In this document: piece by piece, positions 47,308 to 56,851 of the stretch | How positions within the stretch are numbered: position 1 is the stretch's first letter | Layout of the letters: each line of letters starts with the position of its first letter | Source: Collinsella sp. AK_207A | GTDB taxonomy: Bacteria > Actinomycetota > Coriobacteriia > Coriobacteriales > Coriobacteriaceae | Direction: 5' to 3' | Assembly (NCBI RefSeq): GCF_902501965.1 | Contig: NZ_CABWID010000001.1 | Coordinates: forward strand, 1-64,000 | DNA: 64,000 bases | Program-made: the position numbers and the translations under genes | Notes under the pieces: model-generated | Seen by the model: only the letters and a program-made list of their open reading frames with translations | Databases searched by the model: none | What the model was told of the DNA's origin: nothing

Positions 47308-48582
47308 CTACTTCGCGCCCTCCATCACCTGATCGAGCGTCACGCTGATGTCGTGCGGGGTGGGTACCCAGTCCACCTTGAGGAAGAGCGCGCTCACCGT
47401 GAGCGGAATATAGGTGAACATGAAGAGCGGGTAGGTGAAGAGGTTCGTGACCACCCGCCACCGCGGACGGCAATGGATGTGCTTGCGCTCGATCACCGTG
47501 GTGAGCAACGCCATCATGAAGCCCGTGACGTACATGAGGCCGAACGTGATGAGAATGCTCCGCAGGCACGCCTGCATCTCGGCGTCGGTGGCGAGAAATC
47601 CGTGGGAGAGGCCGCCGACCACCAGGAACGTCCCGTTGGAGAGCAGCGTGATGAGCGTGAGCAGCGTGGCGGGCGCGATGACCATGAGCAGGTCGTAGGC
47701 CGCGAAGGAGCGTCGCTTCGCGATGGCTTGGCCAAGCTGACCGCCATAGGTGAAGAACACCTGGTAGAAACCCTTGACCCAGCGACGGCGTTGCTTGATG
47801 GAGGCGGAGAGGGTCAGTGGCTGCTCATCGAAGAACTCAGCCGGCGCGTAGCCGATCTGAATGCCATGGACGGCGCAGAAGGTCGAGAACTGGATATCCT
47901 CGGTGAGCGTGTGGAAGTCCCAGCCGTGCATGGCCTCCACGATCTTGGAGGAGACCAGGTAGCCCGAACCGGAGACGGCGCAGGAGGTGCCGCAGAGCAT
48001 GCGCGCGTTGTTGAGGAAGCGGGCCTCGCGGAGAAACCAGATGGAGTAGGCAGCGCTAATCCACGAGCTTCCGAAGTTCTTGGAGTTGCGATAGCTCGTG
48101 AGCGCGAGATATCCCTGGTCGAAGGCATCGTTCATGATGGTCACGTAATCAGGCGCCAGCAGGTTGTCGGCATCGAAGATGATGAACGCCTCGTGTTTGC
48201 CCGGATACTCGTTGAGGATGCGGTCGAAGCCGAAATCCATCACCCAGCTCTTCCCCTTGCGCGCCAAGTCGTTGCGCTCATAGACGATGGCTCCGGCCTC
48301 GCGGGCACGCGCCGCCGTCTCATCCGTGCAGGCATCTGCGACGACGAAGATATCGATGAGTTCGGAAGGATAGTCCTGTGCCTTGATGGACTGCACCAGG
48401 TTGGCGATCACGGCTTCCTCGTTGTGCGCCGCGATGAAGAACGCGTACGTGTGCTGCTTCTTTGCCTTGGGGATCTTCACCTCGTTGCGCACGTAGCCAA
48501 TGATAAAGAAGATGAACTGGTAGAAGAAGCACACCGCAAAGAGCACGGCGACGACGAAGTTGAAGATCTCGATGGGTGCCAC
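47308..48582 (-). CDS. family 2 glycosyltransferase, membrane-bound
   Basis: A 424-residue processive-type GT2 enzyme. I choose GTG 48582 (VAPIEIFNFVVAVLF), with GGGGAG 9 nt upstream. An N-terminal helix precedes the catalytic domain: FFIAAHNEEAVIANLV, the metal motif FIIFDADNLLAPDY, SGSGYLVSSK, the base region TEDIQFS and QRRRWVKGFYQ (Q-x-x-R-W). Four or so C-terminal helices follow. Such enzymes make exopolysaccharide or glycolipids. The product is unknown. No partner polysaccharide gene is adjacent. Confidence 0.88.
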   Translation of the reverse strand: MAPIEIFNFVVAVLFAVCFFYQFIFFIIGYVRNEVKIPKAKKQHTYAFFIAAHNEEAVIANLVQSIKAQDYPSELIDIFVVADACTDETAARAREAGAIVYERNDLARKGKSWVMDFGFDRILNEYPGKHEAFIIFDADNLLAPDYVTIMNDAFDQGYLALTSYRNSKNFGSSWISAAYSIWFLREARFLNNARMLCGTSCAVSGSGYLVSSKIVEAMHGWDFHTLTEDIQFSTFCAVHGIQIGYAPAEFFDEQPLTLSASIKQRRRWVKGFYQVFFTYGGQLGQAIAKRRSFAAYDLLMVIAPATLLTLITLLSNGTFLVVGGLSHGFLATDAEMQACLRSILITFGLMYVTGFMMALLTTVIERKHIHCRPRWRVVTNLFTYPLFMFTYIPLTVSALFLKVDWVPTPHDISVTLDQVMEGAK

Positions 48583-48746
48583 GGATCGGTTCTCCCCTGT
48601 TGCAGGAATGAGACAAGCGGAGAGTGTAGCGCATGCTGATGAAGCCGCTGTGAAAGCCCCTCGGACTGAAACACCGCACAATCGAACGAGTAAGACGCAA
48701 AAGTGGTTTCAGTCGTCCGGTTGCGCGGTATACGCGGCACGCCTCG

Positions 48747-49757
48747 CTAGAACAGCTGCGGAACGATCTCCTCACCGGCAGGGGTAAGCCTCTCGGACCG
48801 GTCTTCCAGCTCTTCGAGCGCCGCGGCGAGGTCCCAGGGAAGCGTGTCGGCCAGCTCGAGGTGCTCGCCCGTCACGGGGTGGTCGAACGCCACGTGCCAG
48901 GAGTGCAGGAACTGGCGGTCGAGCCCGAGATTAGCGCGGTCGCCGGGCTTGCCGCGGCCGTACAGCGGGTCCCCCACGAGCGGGTGCGCGATATGCCGCA
49001 TGTGCACGCGGATCTGGTGCGTGCGCCCGGTGTAGAGATGGCATTCAACGAGCGCGTAGCCCTCGTCGCCGCGTGCCGGCGCGAAGCGCTCGAGCACACG
49101 GAAGGTGGTGATCGCCTGCCGTGCGAACGGATCGTCGGAAACCGCCATCTTCTGGCGGTCCCGCGTACTCCGCGCGATGCCCGTCGTGATGGTGCCCGCA
49201 TCGAGTGCGATACCGCCGTGCACGAGCGCGATGTAGCGACGGTCGAGGGTGCGTGTGCGAATAAGGTTCTGTAGGTCGCGCTGGGTGTCGTCATCCTTGG
49301 CAGCGAGCATGAGACCCGAGGTGTCGCGGTCAAGGCGATGCACGATCCCGGGACGGTCCTCCCCTTGCACGGTTCCCAGATGCTCGATGCCGCAGTGATA
49401 GACGAGCGCGTTGGCGAGCGTGCCCGAATCATGCCCGTGGGCGGGATGGCACACGAGCCCGCGCTGCTTGGAGAGAACGATCAGATAATCGTCCTCATAG
49501 CGGATATCGAGGGGTATCGCCTGGGGGATAACCTCGCCCGCGGCTTCGTCCTGCTCGGGCAGGTCGAGCGCCACGCGATCTCCCGCACGGACCGCGTACT
49601 TCTTCGAGAAGCAGGTCTCGCCGTTAACGGCGACGTTCCCCGCCTCGATGAGGTGCGCGCAGGCGGAACGGCTGGGAGCCGAGGCCTGGGTGCCGAGGAA
49701 CGCGTCGAGCCGCGTTCCCTCATCGGCGGCGTCAACGAGTATGTGCAAATCGGCCAT
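48747..49757 (-). CDS. RluA-family 23S rRNA pseudouridine synthase
   Basis: The 336-residue protein has an N-terminal S4-like RNA-binding part (AADEGTRLDAFLGTQ) and a pseudouridine synthase core. The catalytic Asp is in IVHRLDRDTSGLMLAA, and the RTHQIRVHMRHIAHPLVGD motif is conserved. The RluD type with an S4 domain is likely, though not certain. It lies 54 bases downstream of lspA, the common lspA-rluD order in Gram-positives. Confidence 0.92.
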   Translation of the reverse strand: MADLHILVDAADEGTRLDAFLGTQASAPSRSACAHLIEAGNVAVNGETCFSKKYAVRAGDRVALDLPEQDEAAGEVIPQAIPLDIRYEDDYLIVLSKQRGLVCHPAHGHDSGTLANALVYHCGIEHLGTVQGEDRPGIVHRLDRDTSGLMLAAKDDDTQRDLQNLIRTRTLDRRYIALVHGGIALDAGTITTGIARSTRDRQKMAVSDDPFARQAITTFRVLERFAPARGDEGYALVECHLYTGRTHQIRVHMRHIAHPLVGDPLYGRGKPGDRANLGLDRQFLHSWHVAFDHPVTGEHLELADTLPWDLAAALEELEDRSERLTPAGEEIVPQLF

Positions 49758-49811
49758 CAGCGCCTCCCATCCCTTCGGAGAACAGCCGTCCCCTCTGAAG
49801 TGCGAACGAAC

Positions 49812-50423
49812 CTACCGGTCGTTCTTCTCGCGCCACCGACGGGAGCGCTCCCCGCGTTTCCGCGCTTTGCGGGCGGCCCGCACGTCATCGCGCGCGTTCA
49901 GCTCCGCCGTGGCGTCTACCTCACGAGCCGCCGGAGAGAAGAACAGATACCCCAGAAAGGCGAGGACGACACCGACCGTGATGCCGATATCGGCGACGTT
50001 GAACACCGGGAAGTCGATGAACTCCGTTGCGAAGAAGTCGACCACGAACCCGTAGGCAAGACGGTCGATCGCGTTACCGATCGCACCGCCGCAGACCATG
50101 CCGAGACCCACGACCTCGAGCTTCGCCGTCGACGGGGCGCGCCAGAGATACACGATCGAAGCAGCTACCACGAGCACCGCAAAGGCCACGAACACGAGCC
50201 CATGCCCCTCGCCGAGCGAGAACGCGGCCCCGGTGTTGGCGACGAACTGCAGCCGCAGCACGCCGGGGATGAACGGCACGGGTCCGTCGACCATGATGGT
50301 CGCGCGGACGATCGCCTTGGTAATGCGGTCGAGCACGAAAAACGCGGCCGCCAGTCCGCTCGCGCAGGCAAGGCGCCATGCGAGCGGCGGGCGGCGCGCG
50401 TCGTGCCGCTGAGTCTCGGTCAT
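49812..50423 (-). CDS. lspA: signal peptidase II
   Basis: LspA cleaves lipoprotein signal peptides such as those of ModA and OppA in this window. I choose ATG 50423 (MTETQRHDARRPPLAW), with GGAAGGA 5 nt upstream; the longer frame includes tandem repeats upstream. The 203-residue protein has four helices and the two catalytic Asp in GNAIDRLAYGFVVDF and FNVADIGI. The C-terminal tail is basic (KARKRGERSRRWREKN). Confidence 0.92.
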   Translation of the reverse strand: MTETQRHDARRPPLAWRLACASGLAAAFFVLDRITKAIVRATIMVDGPVPFIPGVLRLQFVANTGAAFSLGEGHGLVFVAFAVLVVAASIVYLWRAPSTAKLEVVGLGMVCGGAIGNAIDRLAYGFVVDFFATEFIDFPVFNVADIGITVGVVLAFLGYLFFSPAAREVDATAELNARDDVRAARKARKRGERSRRWREKNDR

Positions 50424-50495
50424 CGAAATCCTTCCGAATCGATCGAACAGGGGCGCGGGATGTGCAATCGACCCCATCCCCACTGCACGCCGGGC

Positions 50496-50561
50496 ACAGA
50501 GGTGCAGACTTCCCCGTCTCCATCGCACATCGAGGTGCAGACTCCCCCGTCCCCGGTGCAC
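50496..50561. repeat. two 33-bp tandem repeats
   Basis: Units at 50496-50528 and 50529-50561 share GAGGTGCAGACT, a C-rich run and GTCTCC/GTCCCC. A decayed third unit lies to the left. The unit is a multiple of three and reads, on the minus strand, as repeats of GDGGVCTSMCD and GDGEVCTS ahead of lspA, but no start or ribosome site supports translation. It sits between the oppF stop and lspA. Confidence 0.7.
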
Positions 50562-50564
50562 ATG

Positions 50565-51569
50565 TTAGGAGACGAGGTGGCAGGCGGCAAGGTGGCCGGG
50601 CGCGATTTCGCGCAGAGCGGGCTCCTCCGTGCGGCAGCGCTCCGTGGCGCGCGGGCAGCGACCCGCGAAGCGGCATCCGCGCGGCAGGTCGATGGGGCTC
50701 GCAACCTCGCCCGTGAGCTTGGTCCCGCCCGCGACGCGGGCGCGCTCGGCAGCCGGGTCGGGGATGGGAACGCTCGCGAGCAGCGCCTGGGTGTAGGGGT
50801 GCGCCGCGTGCTCGTAGAGCTCCTCGGTCGCGGCGCTCTCGACGACGACGCCCAGGTACATGACGATGACGCGGTCCGAGATATAGCGCAGCATCGACAG
50901 GTCGTGAGAGATGAACAGCATCGAGAGCTCGCGCTCGTCGCGCAGGTCCTCGAGCAGGTTCACGATCTGGGCCTGGATGGAGACGTCGAGCGCGCTGATG
51001 GGCTCGTCGAGCACCAGCAGGCTCGGGTCGACCGCCATGGCGCGCGCGATCCCCACGCGCTGGCGCTGCCCGCCCGAGAACTCGTGGGGGAAGCGCCCTG
51101 CCTGCTCCTCGGTGAGGCCCACCATGCGCAGGTAGCGGTAGATGAGCTCCGTGCGCTCGGCGCGGCCCTTCGCCAGCCCGTGCACGTCGATGCCCTCGGC
51201 GACGATGTCGGCGACCGTCATGCGTGGGTCGAGGCTCGCGTACGGGTCCTGGAAGACCATCTGCGCATCCTTGCGAAACGCCATGAGGTCCGCGCCACGC
51301 AAGCCCGCGATGTCCTCCCCCTTGAACCGCACGACGCCGTCGGTGAGCTGGGTGAGCCCCAGGACGCAGCGGGCGCAGGTCGACTTGCCGCAGCCCGACT
51401 CGCCGGCCAGGCCCACGCTCTCGCCACGGTAGATCTCGAACGACACGCCGTCGACGGCCTTGAGCACCTGGTGGGCACCGACGTCGTAGTGCTTGCGGAT
51501 GTCCTCCGCAACGAGCAGCGGCTCCGCGCCCACGGGCCCGGCTCCCTCACGCGTTGTCGCCATCGCCAT
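50565..51569 (-). CDS. oppF: oligopeptide ABC transporter ATPase OppF
   Basis: The second ATPase of the peptide importer. The 334-residue protein has Walker [17 protein letters not shown], the Q-loop [17 protein letters not shown], signature [14 protein letters not shown], Walker [15 protein letters not shown] and the C-terminal oligo_HPY region with [13 protein letters not shown]. This last motif may bind an iron-sulfur cluster or zinc in such ATPases. It overlaps the 3' end of oppD by 23 bases. Last gene of the operon. Confidence 0.93.
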   Translation of the reverse strand: MAMATTREGAGPVGAEPLLVAEDIRKHYDVGAHQVLKAVDGVSFEIYRGESVGLAGESGCGKSTCARCVLGLTQLTDGVVRFKGEDIAGLRGADLMAFRKDAQMVFQDPYASLDPRMTVADIVAEGIDVHGLAKGRAERTELIYRYLRMVGLTEEQAGRFPHEFSGGQRQRVGIARAMAVDPSLLVLDEPISALDVSIQAQIVNLLEDLRDERELSMLFISHDLSMLRYISDRVIVMYLGVVVESAATEELYEHAAHPYTQALLASVPIPDPAAERARVAGGTKLTGEVASPIDLPRGCRFAGRCPRATERCRTEEPALREIAPGHLAACHLVS

Positions 51570-52698
51570 GCACCTCGCCTTCCTGTATGGTCGCGGCCTC
51601 CTGGGGCGCGCGGGGGTCGTGCAGCCAGCACGCCGCCTCGTGCCCGTCGCCGAAGTCGGTCCACGCCGGGCGGTAGGCCGCGCACACCGGCATCGCGTGC
51701 GCGCACCGCGCCGCGAACGGGCAGCCCTTCGGCGGGTTAATGAGGTCGGGCGGCGCGCCGGGAATCGAGCGCAGCCGGCCGCCCGACGCGCTGCCCATCT
51801 CGGGCATGGCGGCCAGCAGGGCCGCGGTGTAGGGATGGCGCGGCCGCTCGAACACGTCGGCGGTACGCCCGCGCTCGACCACGAGCCCCGCGTACATCAC
51901 GGCGATGTCCTGAGCGATGTCGGCGACGACGCCCATGTCGTGCGTGATCATGATGACGGCGGTGCCGCGCTCGTCGCGGATGCGGCGGATCATCTCGAGA
52001 ATCTGGTCCTGGATCGAAACATCGAGCGCCGTGGTCGGCTCGTCGCATACGAGTAGCCGCGGCTCGCACGCGATCGCCGAAGCGATCATCGCGCGCTGGC
52101 GCATGCCGCCCGAGAGCTCGTGCGGGAACTGGCGGGCGCGCTTCTCGGGCTCGGGAATCCCGACCTCGCGCAGGAGCTCGATGGCGCGGGCGAGCGCCTC
52201 CTTCTTCGAGACCTTCTCATGCACCCAGATGGGCTCCGCGATCTGCTTGCCCACGCGCATGGTCGGGTCGAGCGCGGAGAGCGCCTCCTGGAACACGATG
52301 GCGGCATCGGAGCCGTGGTAGCGCTGCCAACGCTTGGCATCGAAGCCGGAAGTGTCCTCGCCGTCGAAGAGGATGCGGCTCCCCGCCTCGATCTGGCCGG
52401 GCTCCTTCACGAGACCCATGACGGCCTTGGCCGTGACGGACTTGCCGCAGCCCGACTCACCCACGATGGCGAGCGACCCGCCGGCCGCGAGCGAGAAGGA
52501 CGCCCCGCGCACGGCGTGGACCACACCGGCGTAGGTGGAAAAGTCGACGCGCAGGTCCTCGACCTCAAGGAGCGGCTGCGCGGAAGCCCGATCCGGGGCC
52601 GCCGCCCAACGCTGCTGCGCGGACGCCCGGGTCGCGTCGACCGCCGGCTGCCGATGCCCCGCTGCCGCCCGCTCGGACGCGTTTGCGATATCTGCCAT
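51547..52698 (-). CDS. oppD: oligopeptide ABC transporter ATPase OppD
   Basis: The first ATPase of the peptide importer, 383 residues. It has Walker [36 protein letters not shown], signature LSGGMRQRAMIASAI, Walker B LLVCDEPTTALDVS and the Cys-rich CPFAARCAHAMPVCAAY at the C-terminus. An extra N-terminal segment of about 50 residues (Ala/Arg/Gln-rich) precedes the ATPase domain, longer than usual. It starts 3 bases after oppC ends. OppD and OppF form the heterodimeric motor. Confidence 0.92.
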   Translation of the reverse strand: MADIANASERAAAGHRQPAVDATRASAQQRWAAAPDRASAQPLLEVEDLRVDFSTYAGVVHAVRGASFSLAAGGSLAIVGESGCGKSVTAKAVMGLVKEPGQIEAGSRILFDGEDTSGFDAKRWQRYHGSDAAIVFQEALSALDPTMRVGKQIAEPIWVHEKVSKKEALARAIELLREVGIPEPEKRARQFPHELSGGMRQRAMIASAIACEPRLLVCDEPTTALDVSIQDQILEMIRRIRDERGTAVIMITHDMGVVADIAQDIAVMYAGLVVERGRTADVFERPRHPYTAALLAAMPEMGSASGGRLRSIPGAPPDLINPPKGCPFAARCAHAMPVCAAYRPAWTDFGDGHEAACWLHDPRAPQEAATIQEGEVHGDGDNA

Positions 52699-52701
52699 GC
52701 C

Positions 52702-53688
52702 CTACCTCCTCATCCGCGGGTCGAGCGCGTCGCGCAGGCCGTCGCCGAACAGGTTGAAGGCGAGCACGATCAGGCACAGGACGAGCGACGGGTAGAAGAG
52801 CTCGAAGGGATAGAGCTCCATCACCGCCTGCGCGTCGGAAATGAGGGTTCCGAGCGAGATCGCCGGTGTCTTGAGCCCGAGGCCCAAGAAGGACAGCGAC
52901 GCCTCGGAGAAGATGTAGCTCGGGATGCTCATGAACAGGTCGAGCAGCAGGATCGAGAGCGTATTGGGGATGAGGTGGCGGACGATGATCTTGAGCGGCC
53001 GCATTCCCAGGCAGCGCGCCGCGGCCACGTAGTCCGTCTCGCGCAGCTGCTTAATGATGCCGCGCATCTCGCGCGCCGTGCCGACCCAGCTCGTGATGCA
53101 CATGGCCACGAGCAGCGCCCACATGGAGTTGCCGAGCACCATCATCACGAGCAGCATCACGAGCAGGCCCGGGATGGAGTTGACGACCTCGATGATGCGC
53201 ATCATGACCTCGTCGACAACGCCGCCGAAGTACGCCATGACTCCACCGTACAGCGACCCCACGATCATCTGGATGGCCGAGCAGGCGATGGCGACGATGA
53301 GCGACACGCGCGCTCCCACCCAGATGCGGCTGAACAGGTCGCGGCCGAGCGCGTCGGCGCCGAACCAGAACTGCGCGTCGGGCTCGGCGTTGATGTAGGC
53401 GGTGTTCTTGCTCATGTAGTCGAGCCCGCGGATGTTCGGGCCGATGACGACCATGACGGCGAAGAAGCCGAGCACGACGAGGGAAGCCATGGCGACGGGG
53501 TTCTTCCGGAAGCGCCGCCACGCGTCGCTCCAGTACGAGACGACGGGGCGCAGCCCCTCGGTGGACGACCCGGACTCGAAGCCCACCACACGGAACATCT
53601 CAGCGGGGATGACCTGGGGCGTCGGGTTGACCACGGCTTGCGCAGCGCGCGACGCAGCGGCGGCGGCCTTCTTGCCAAACGATCTCAT
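52702..53688 (-). CDS. oppC: oligopeptide ABC transporter permease OppC
   Basis: I choose ATG 53688 (MRSFGKKAAAAASRAAQ), 13 bases after the oppB stop; the longer frame enters oppB. The 328-residue membrane protein has the OppC N-terminal extension, then SWRRFRKNPVA-like DAWRRFRKNPVAMASLVV and six helices. The docking loop reads REMRGIIKQLRETDYVAAAR, and LSFLGLGLKTPAISLG is typical. It pairs with OppB to form the membrane channel. Confidence 0.92.
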   Translation of the reverse strand: MRSFGKKAAAAASRAAQAVVNPTPQVIPAEMFRVVGFESGSSTEGLRPVVSYWSDAWRRFRKNPVAMASLVVLGFFAVMVVIGPNIRGLDYMSKNTAYINAEPDAQFWFGADALGRDLFSRIWVGARVSLIVAIACSAIQMIVGSLYGGVMAYFGGVVDEVMMRIIEVVNSIPGLLVMLLVMMVLGNSMWALLVAMCITSWVGTAREMRGIIKQLRETDYVAAARCLGMRPLKIIVRHLIPNTLSILLLDLFMSIPSYIFSEASLSFLGLGLKTPAISLGTLISDAQAVMELYPFELFYPSLVLCLIVLAFNLFGDGLRDALDPRMRR

Positions 53689-53701
53689 GGCACGCACCCC
53701 C

Positions 53702-54646
53702 CTATTCCGACGCGCTGCCGGTGGCAAGCCGGATGCGCGGGTCGACGATGTGGTACAGGATGTCGGTGACGAAGATCGTCACGATGTAGAGGGCCGCGAT
53801 GATGACCGTGAAGCCCATGACCATGGTGACGTCGCGGTCGCTCACGGCCTGGACGTAGTACTGCCCCACGCCGGGGATCGAGAAGATCGACTCGATGAAG
53901 AACGACCCCGTGAGGCACATGGCGACGGTCATGGGCAGCTGCGTGACCACCGGGATGGCGGCGTTGCGCAGCATGTGGCGCACGACCACCTGGCGCGACG
54001 AGAGCCCGCGCGCCTCGGCGGCGAGCACGTAGTCCTGCCCGGTCACGTCCGCCAGCGACGCCTTGGCCAGGCGCGCGTAGCTCGCGATGTAGGCGAACGA
54101 GCCCGCGAGCGTGGGCAGCACGCTGTACGAAAGGTCGCCCGCGTCCCACCCGATGACGGGGAACAGCCCGAGGTTGCCCGCGAAGACTTGCTGTATGAGC
54201 AGGGCGAAAACCATGGTCGGCACGCTCACCAGCAAGATCGAGACCGTGATGGTGAGGTAGTCGATCCAGGTGCCGTGTCTGAGCTGCGCGATCACGCCCA
54301 GAATGAGTCCCACCCCCACGCCGACGATGACCTGCTGGATCCCCAGCTGAGCCGAGACCGGGCCCTTTTCAGCGAGGACCTTGGGGATGGTCTGCCCCTG
54401 ATGGACGATCGACTCGCCGAAGTCGCCGTGCAGGATCCCGTTCATGGTGATGAGATAGCGCTCGAAGACCGGCTTGTCGAGGCCGTAGCGCTCATAGATG
54501 CGCGCGGCGACGTCCTCGGGCAAGCGCGCCGTGCGCTCGGTGAGCGCGTCGCCGGGCACGGCGGCGAGCAGGAAGAACGTCATCGACGCGACCACGAACA
54601 GCGTGGCGAGCATCATGATGAAGCGCTTGATGGCGTATGTGATCAA
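53702..54646 (-). CDS. oppB: oligopeptide ABC transporter permease OppB
   Basis: The start is probably TTG 54646 (LITYAIKRFIMML), with GAGAGGGGG 5 nt upstream; the longer frame has no better start. The 314-residue permease has an N-terminal helix, the loop PEDVAARIYERYGLDKPVFE, five more helices and the docking loop YARLAKASLADVTGQDYV. SIFSIPGVGQYYVQA near the C-terminus is a family mark. Second gene of the operon. Confidence 0.9.
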   Translation of the reverse strand: MITYAIKRFIMMLATLFVVASMTFFLLAAVPGDALTERTARLPEDVAARIYERYGLDKPVFERYLITMNGILHGDFGESIVHQGQTIPKVLAEKGPVSAQLGIQQVIVGVGVGLILGVIAQLRHGTWIDYLTITVSILLVSVPTMVFALLIQQVFAGNLGLFPVIGWDAGDLSYSVLPTLAGSFAYIASYARLAKASLADVTGQDYVLAAEARGLSSRQVVVRHMLRNAAIPVVTQLPMTVAMCLTGSFFIESIFSIPGVGQYYVQAVSDRDVTMVMGFTVIIAALYIVTIFVTDILYHIVDPRIRLATGSASE

Positions 54647-54783
54647 GACATCCCCCTCTCCGGGCAGCCGGCGGCAGCGCGCAACCGGCCGCATGCGTCC
54701 CTACAATGCAGGATATGGGCACGTCACGGCCCCGCGCGCGGGGCGGGAGCCGAAAACAGCGAACCCTGCCATTGTCGTACAGA

Positions 54784-54813
54784 GCCCGGCCCTCCCAGGC
54801 GGAAGGACCGGGC
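54784..54813 (-). terminator. hairpin between oppA and oppB
   Basis: On the minus strand GCCCGG and CCGGGC form a 6-bp stem with an 18-nt loop about 30 nt after the oppA stop. There is only a weak T-rich continuation (TCTGT). It may stabilise the oppA message or trim transcription into the permease genes. The rest of 54647-54842 holds no gene. Confidence 0.5.
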
Positions 54814-54842
54814 CTGTGCGAAACCGCAGATTTTCCTCGGTG

Positions 54843-56588
54843 CTACTTGCCCGAGATGAAGGTGCGGCTCACCTCGAAGTCGGTGCCGAACTGCGGCAGC
54901 GACAGGTCCTTCACGTAGGTCTGGTTGAAGACGTACTTCACACCGTACACGAGCGGCGCCATGCCGGCGTGGTCGGCGACGAGGTTCTTCTCCATGCGCT
55001 GATAGGTCTGCAGGCGCTCATCCTCATCGGACATGGTCTGGAGCGAGTCGTAATCCTTGTCGAAGTCGGCGTTGGAGTAGCCGCCCATGAACTTGGCGTA
55101 ACCCGAGGTGGTGAACCAGCAGTCCATGAAGGTGACGGGGTCGGAGAAGTCGCCCATCCAGCCCATGACGTAGAAGTCGTAGTTGTTCGCGTTGCGCTCG
55201 GAGACGAATGAGGCGCTCTCGGACTGCGAGTTGATATTCACCTTCACACCAAGGACGTTCTCGAACTCCTGTTGGAACCACTCGAGCCGGTTCTTGTCCT
55301 GGGTGCTGGTCACCTGGCCGAGGATGGTGAAGGTCACGGCCTTGGGGTCATCGGAGCCCGTGACCTCCTTCAGGCCCTCCTTGAAGAGCGCGACGACGGC
55401 CTTCTTGTCCTTGTACTTCTTCTCGACGGCCTTGAGCGGCTCGTCGGTCACGTCGCGGAAGACCTTGTCGCCCGACTTGATGCCGTCGGGCACGAGGCCG
55501 TACGCCGGCTTGTAGAGGCCGCTGAAAATCGCCTTGTTGAAGTCGTCGCGGTCGATGGCGAGGGAGAGCGCCAGGCGCACCTTCTCGTTATTCATGAGAC
55601 CGGAGGGGCCACCCGTGTGCATGTTGAAGGACAGGTAGTCGACGAGCACGTCGGGACGCTCCACGCCCACGAGCTTGCCCGCGTCGGCCTCCTTCTGCCA
55701 CTTCGTGGTGTACTCAGTGGTCGCCTTCACCGCGTCGAGCTGCTTGGAGGAGAGAAGCTGCGACTTCGTGGCCTCCTCGGCGACGACCGTGTAGGTCACC
55801 TTGGTGAGCTTGACGTTCTTGGCGTCCCAGTACTTGTCGTTCGGCTTGAGGGTGAGCGAGTTGTCGAGCACGCGGTCCGAGATCACGAACGGGCCGTTGT
55901 ACACCTGCTTGGTGTAGTCGTTGGCCATGTCCTTGCCGTACTTGTCGACGAGGTCCTTGCGCACCGGGAAGAAGCACACATTGGCGAGCTTCGCGGTGAA
56001 GAACGGGATGGGCGCGACGATCTTGTACTCGAGCGTGTAGTCATCCACGGCCTTGACGGCGACGGCGTCGGCCGAGCCCTTGCCGTCCATGTAGTCCTGG
56101 GCGCCGACGATGTCGGCGGCCATGTAGGAGTACGAGAAGCCGTTGTCGGGGTTCACGAGGCGCAGCAGCGAGTCGACGTAGTCCTGGGCCACGACCGGCT
56201 GGCCGTCGGACCAGCTGTTCTTGCGCAGATGGAAGGTGTAGGTGAGCTTGTCGTCCGAGACGTCGTAGCTCTCGCACCCGGCGTTCTGCACGTCGTCTTT
56301 GCCGTCCTTGGTGAAGGTGCGGAAGAGCCCCTCCTGCACCTGGGAGAGCACGAGGAACTCGTTGGAGTTGCGGATGTCGTTCACGTCGAGCGTCTGCAGG
56401 TCGGTGTAATCGAGGTTGAGCTCCTGCTTGGAGTCGAGCTTCGCGTTCGCGTCGGACGCGGAGCCGGAGGCAACCTGCTTGCTCCCACCGCACCCGGAGA
56501 GGGCGAGGGCGGACAGGGCGCCCACCGAGAGGGCACCCGAGATGAAGGCGCGACGCGAGACACAGCCGCGCTCGTTGTAGATGGCCAT
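54843..56588 (-). CDS. oppA: oligopeptide-binding lipoprotein OppA
   Basis: The extracellular binding protein of the importer, 581 residues, starting at ATG 56588 (MAIYNERGCVSRRAFISGAL). A lipoprotein signal ends in ALALSGCGGS (lipobox LSGC). The SBP_bac_5 fold shows LDVNDIRNSNEFLVLSQVQE, DKLTYTFHLRKNSWSDGQPV and a later NEKVRLALSLAIDRDDF. Length and domain order are normal. It heads the operon. Upstream, 56680-56716 holds an imperfect inverted repeat (ATACTAC...GTAGGTAT) with AT-rich sequence that may be its promoter and operator. Confidence 0.92.
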   Translation of the reverse strand: MAIYNERGCVSRRAFISGALSVGALSALALSGCGGSKQVASGSASDANAKLDSKQELNLDYTDLQTLDVNDIRNSNEFLVLSQVQEGLFRTFTKDGKDDVQNAGCESYDVSDDKLTYTFHLRKNSWSDGQPVVAQDYVDSLLRLVNPDNGFSYSYMAADIVGAQDYMDGKGSADAVAVKAVDDYTLEYKIVAPIPFFTAKLANVCFFPVRKDLVDKYGKDMANDYTKQVYNGPFVISDRVLDNSLTLKPNDKYWDAKNVKLTKVTYTVVAEEATKSQLLSSKQLDAVKATTEYTTKWQKEADAGKLVGVERPDVLVDYLSFNMHTGGPSGLMNNEKVRLALSLAIDRDDFNKAIFSGLYKPAYGLVPDGIKSGDKVFRDVTDEPLKAVEKKYKDKKAVVALFKEGLKEVTGSDDPKAVTFTILGQVTSTQDKNRLEWFQQEFENVLGVKVNINSQSESASFVSERNANNYDFYVMGWMGDFSDPVTFMDCWFTTSGYAKFMGGYSNADFDKDYDSLQTMSDEDERLQTYQRMEKNLVADHAGMAPLVYGVKYVFNQTYVKDLSLPQFGTDFEVSRTFISGK

Positions 56589-56719
56589 GGCAAACCCCTT
56601 TCTAGCTTCAAATGTCCGATGCCACGGCAAAGGCGCGGCGTCGCGGTGATCCCCCGACAGCGATCAGGGATTCCCTACGTGAGAGATATATACTACTAAT
56701 CTGGTAGGTATAACGGGAA

Positions 56720-56843
56720 ATGCCGGCGGCAAAGAAATCTTCAGGAAGTCTTCACCGCCGGCATCCCCTGTGACGAAGCGGTCGGGCCGCTTTGTCACCA
56801 CGCAAAGCGGTCCGTCCGATGGCAAAACGACCGGACCGCTTTG
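56720..56843 (-). repeat. array of three hairpins after ileS
   Basis: Three strong stems follow the ileS stop: 56803-56814 with 56832-56843 (12 bp, perfect, CAAAGCGGTCCG), 56770-56781 with 56787-56798 (12 bp, one G-T pair) and 56720-56729 with 56755-56764 (10 bp, perfect). The word CCGCTTTGTCAC is repeated in the first two. The last hairpin, on the minus strand, is followed by TTCCCG, so the set may act as a compound terminator between ileS and the oppA leader. Confidence 0.7.
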
Positions 56844-56851
56844 TCACCTTT

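Noticed and set aside
50423-50561. N-terminal extension of lspA through the tandem repeats
   Set aside because: ATG 50423 has a good ribosome site and matches the family start; the extension is Cys/Gly repeat sequence without a start signal.
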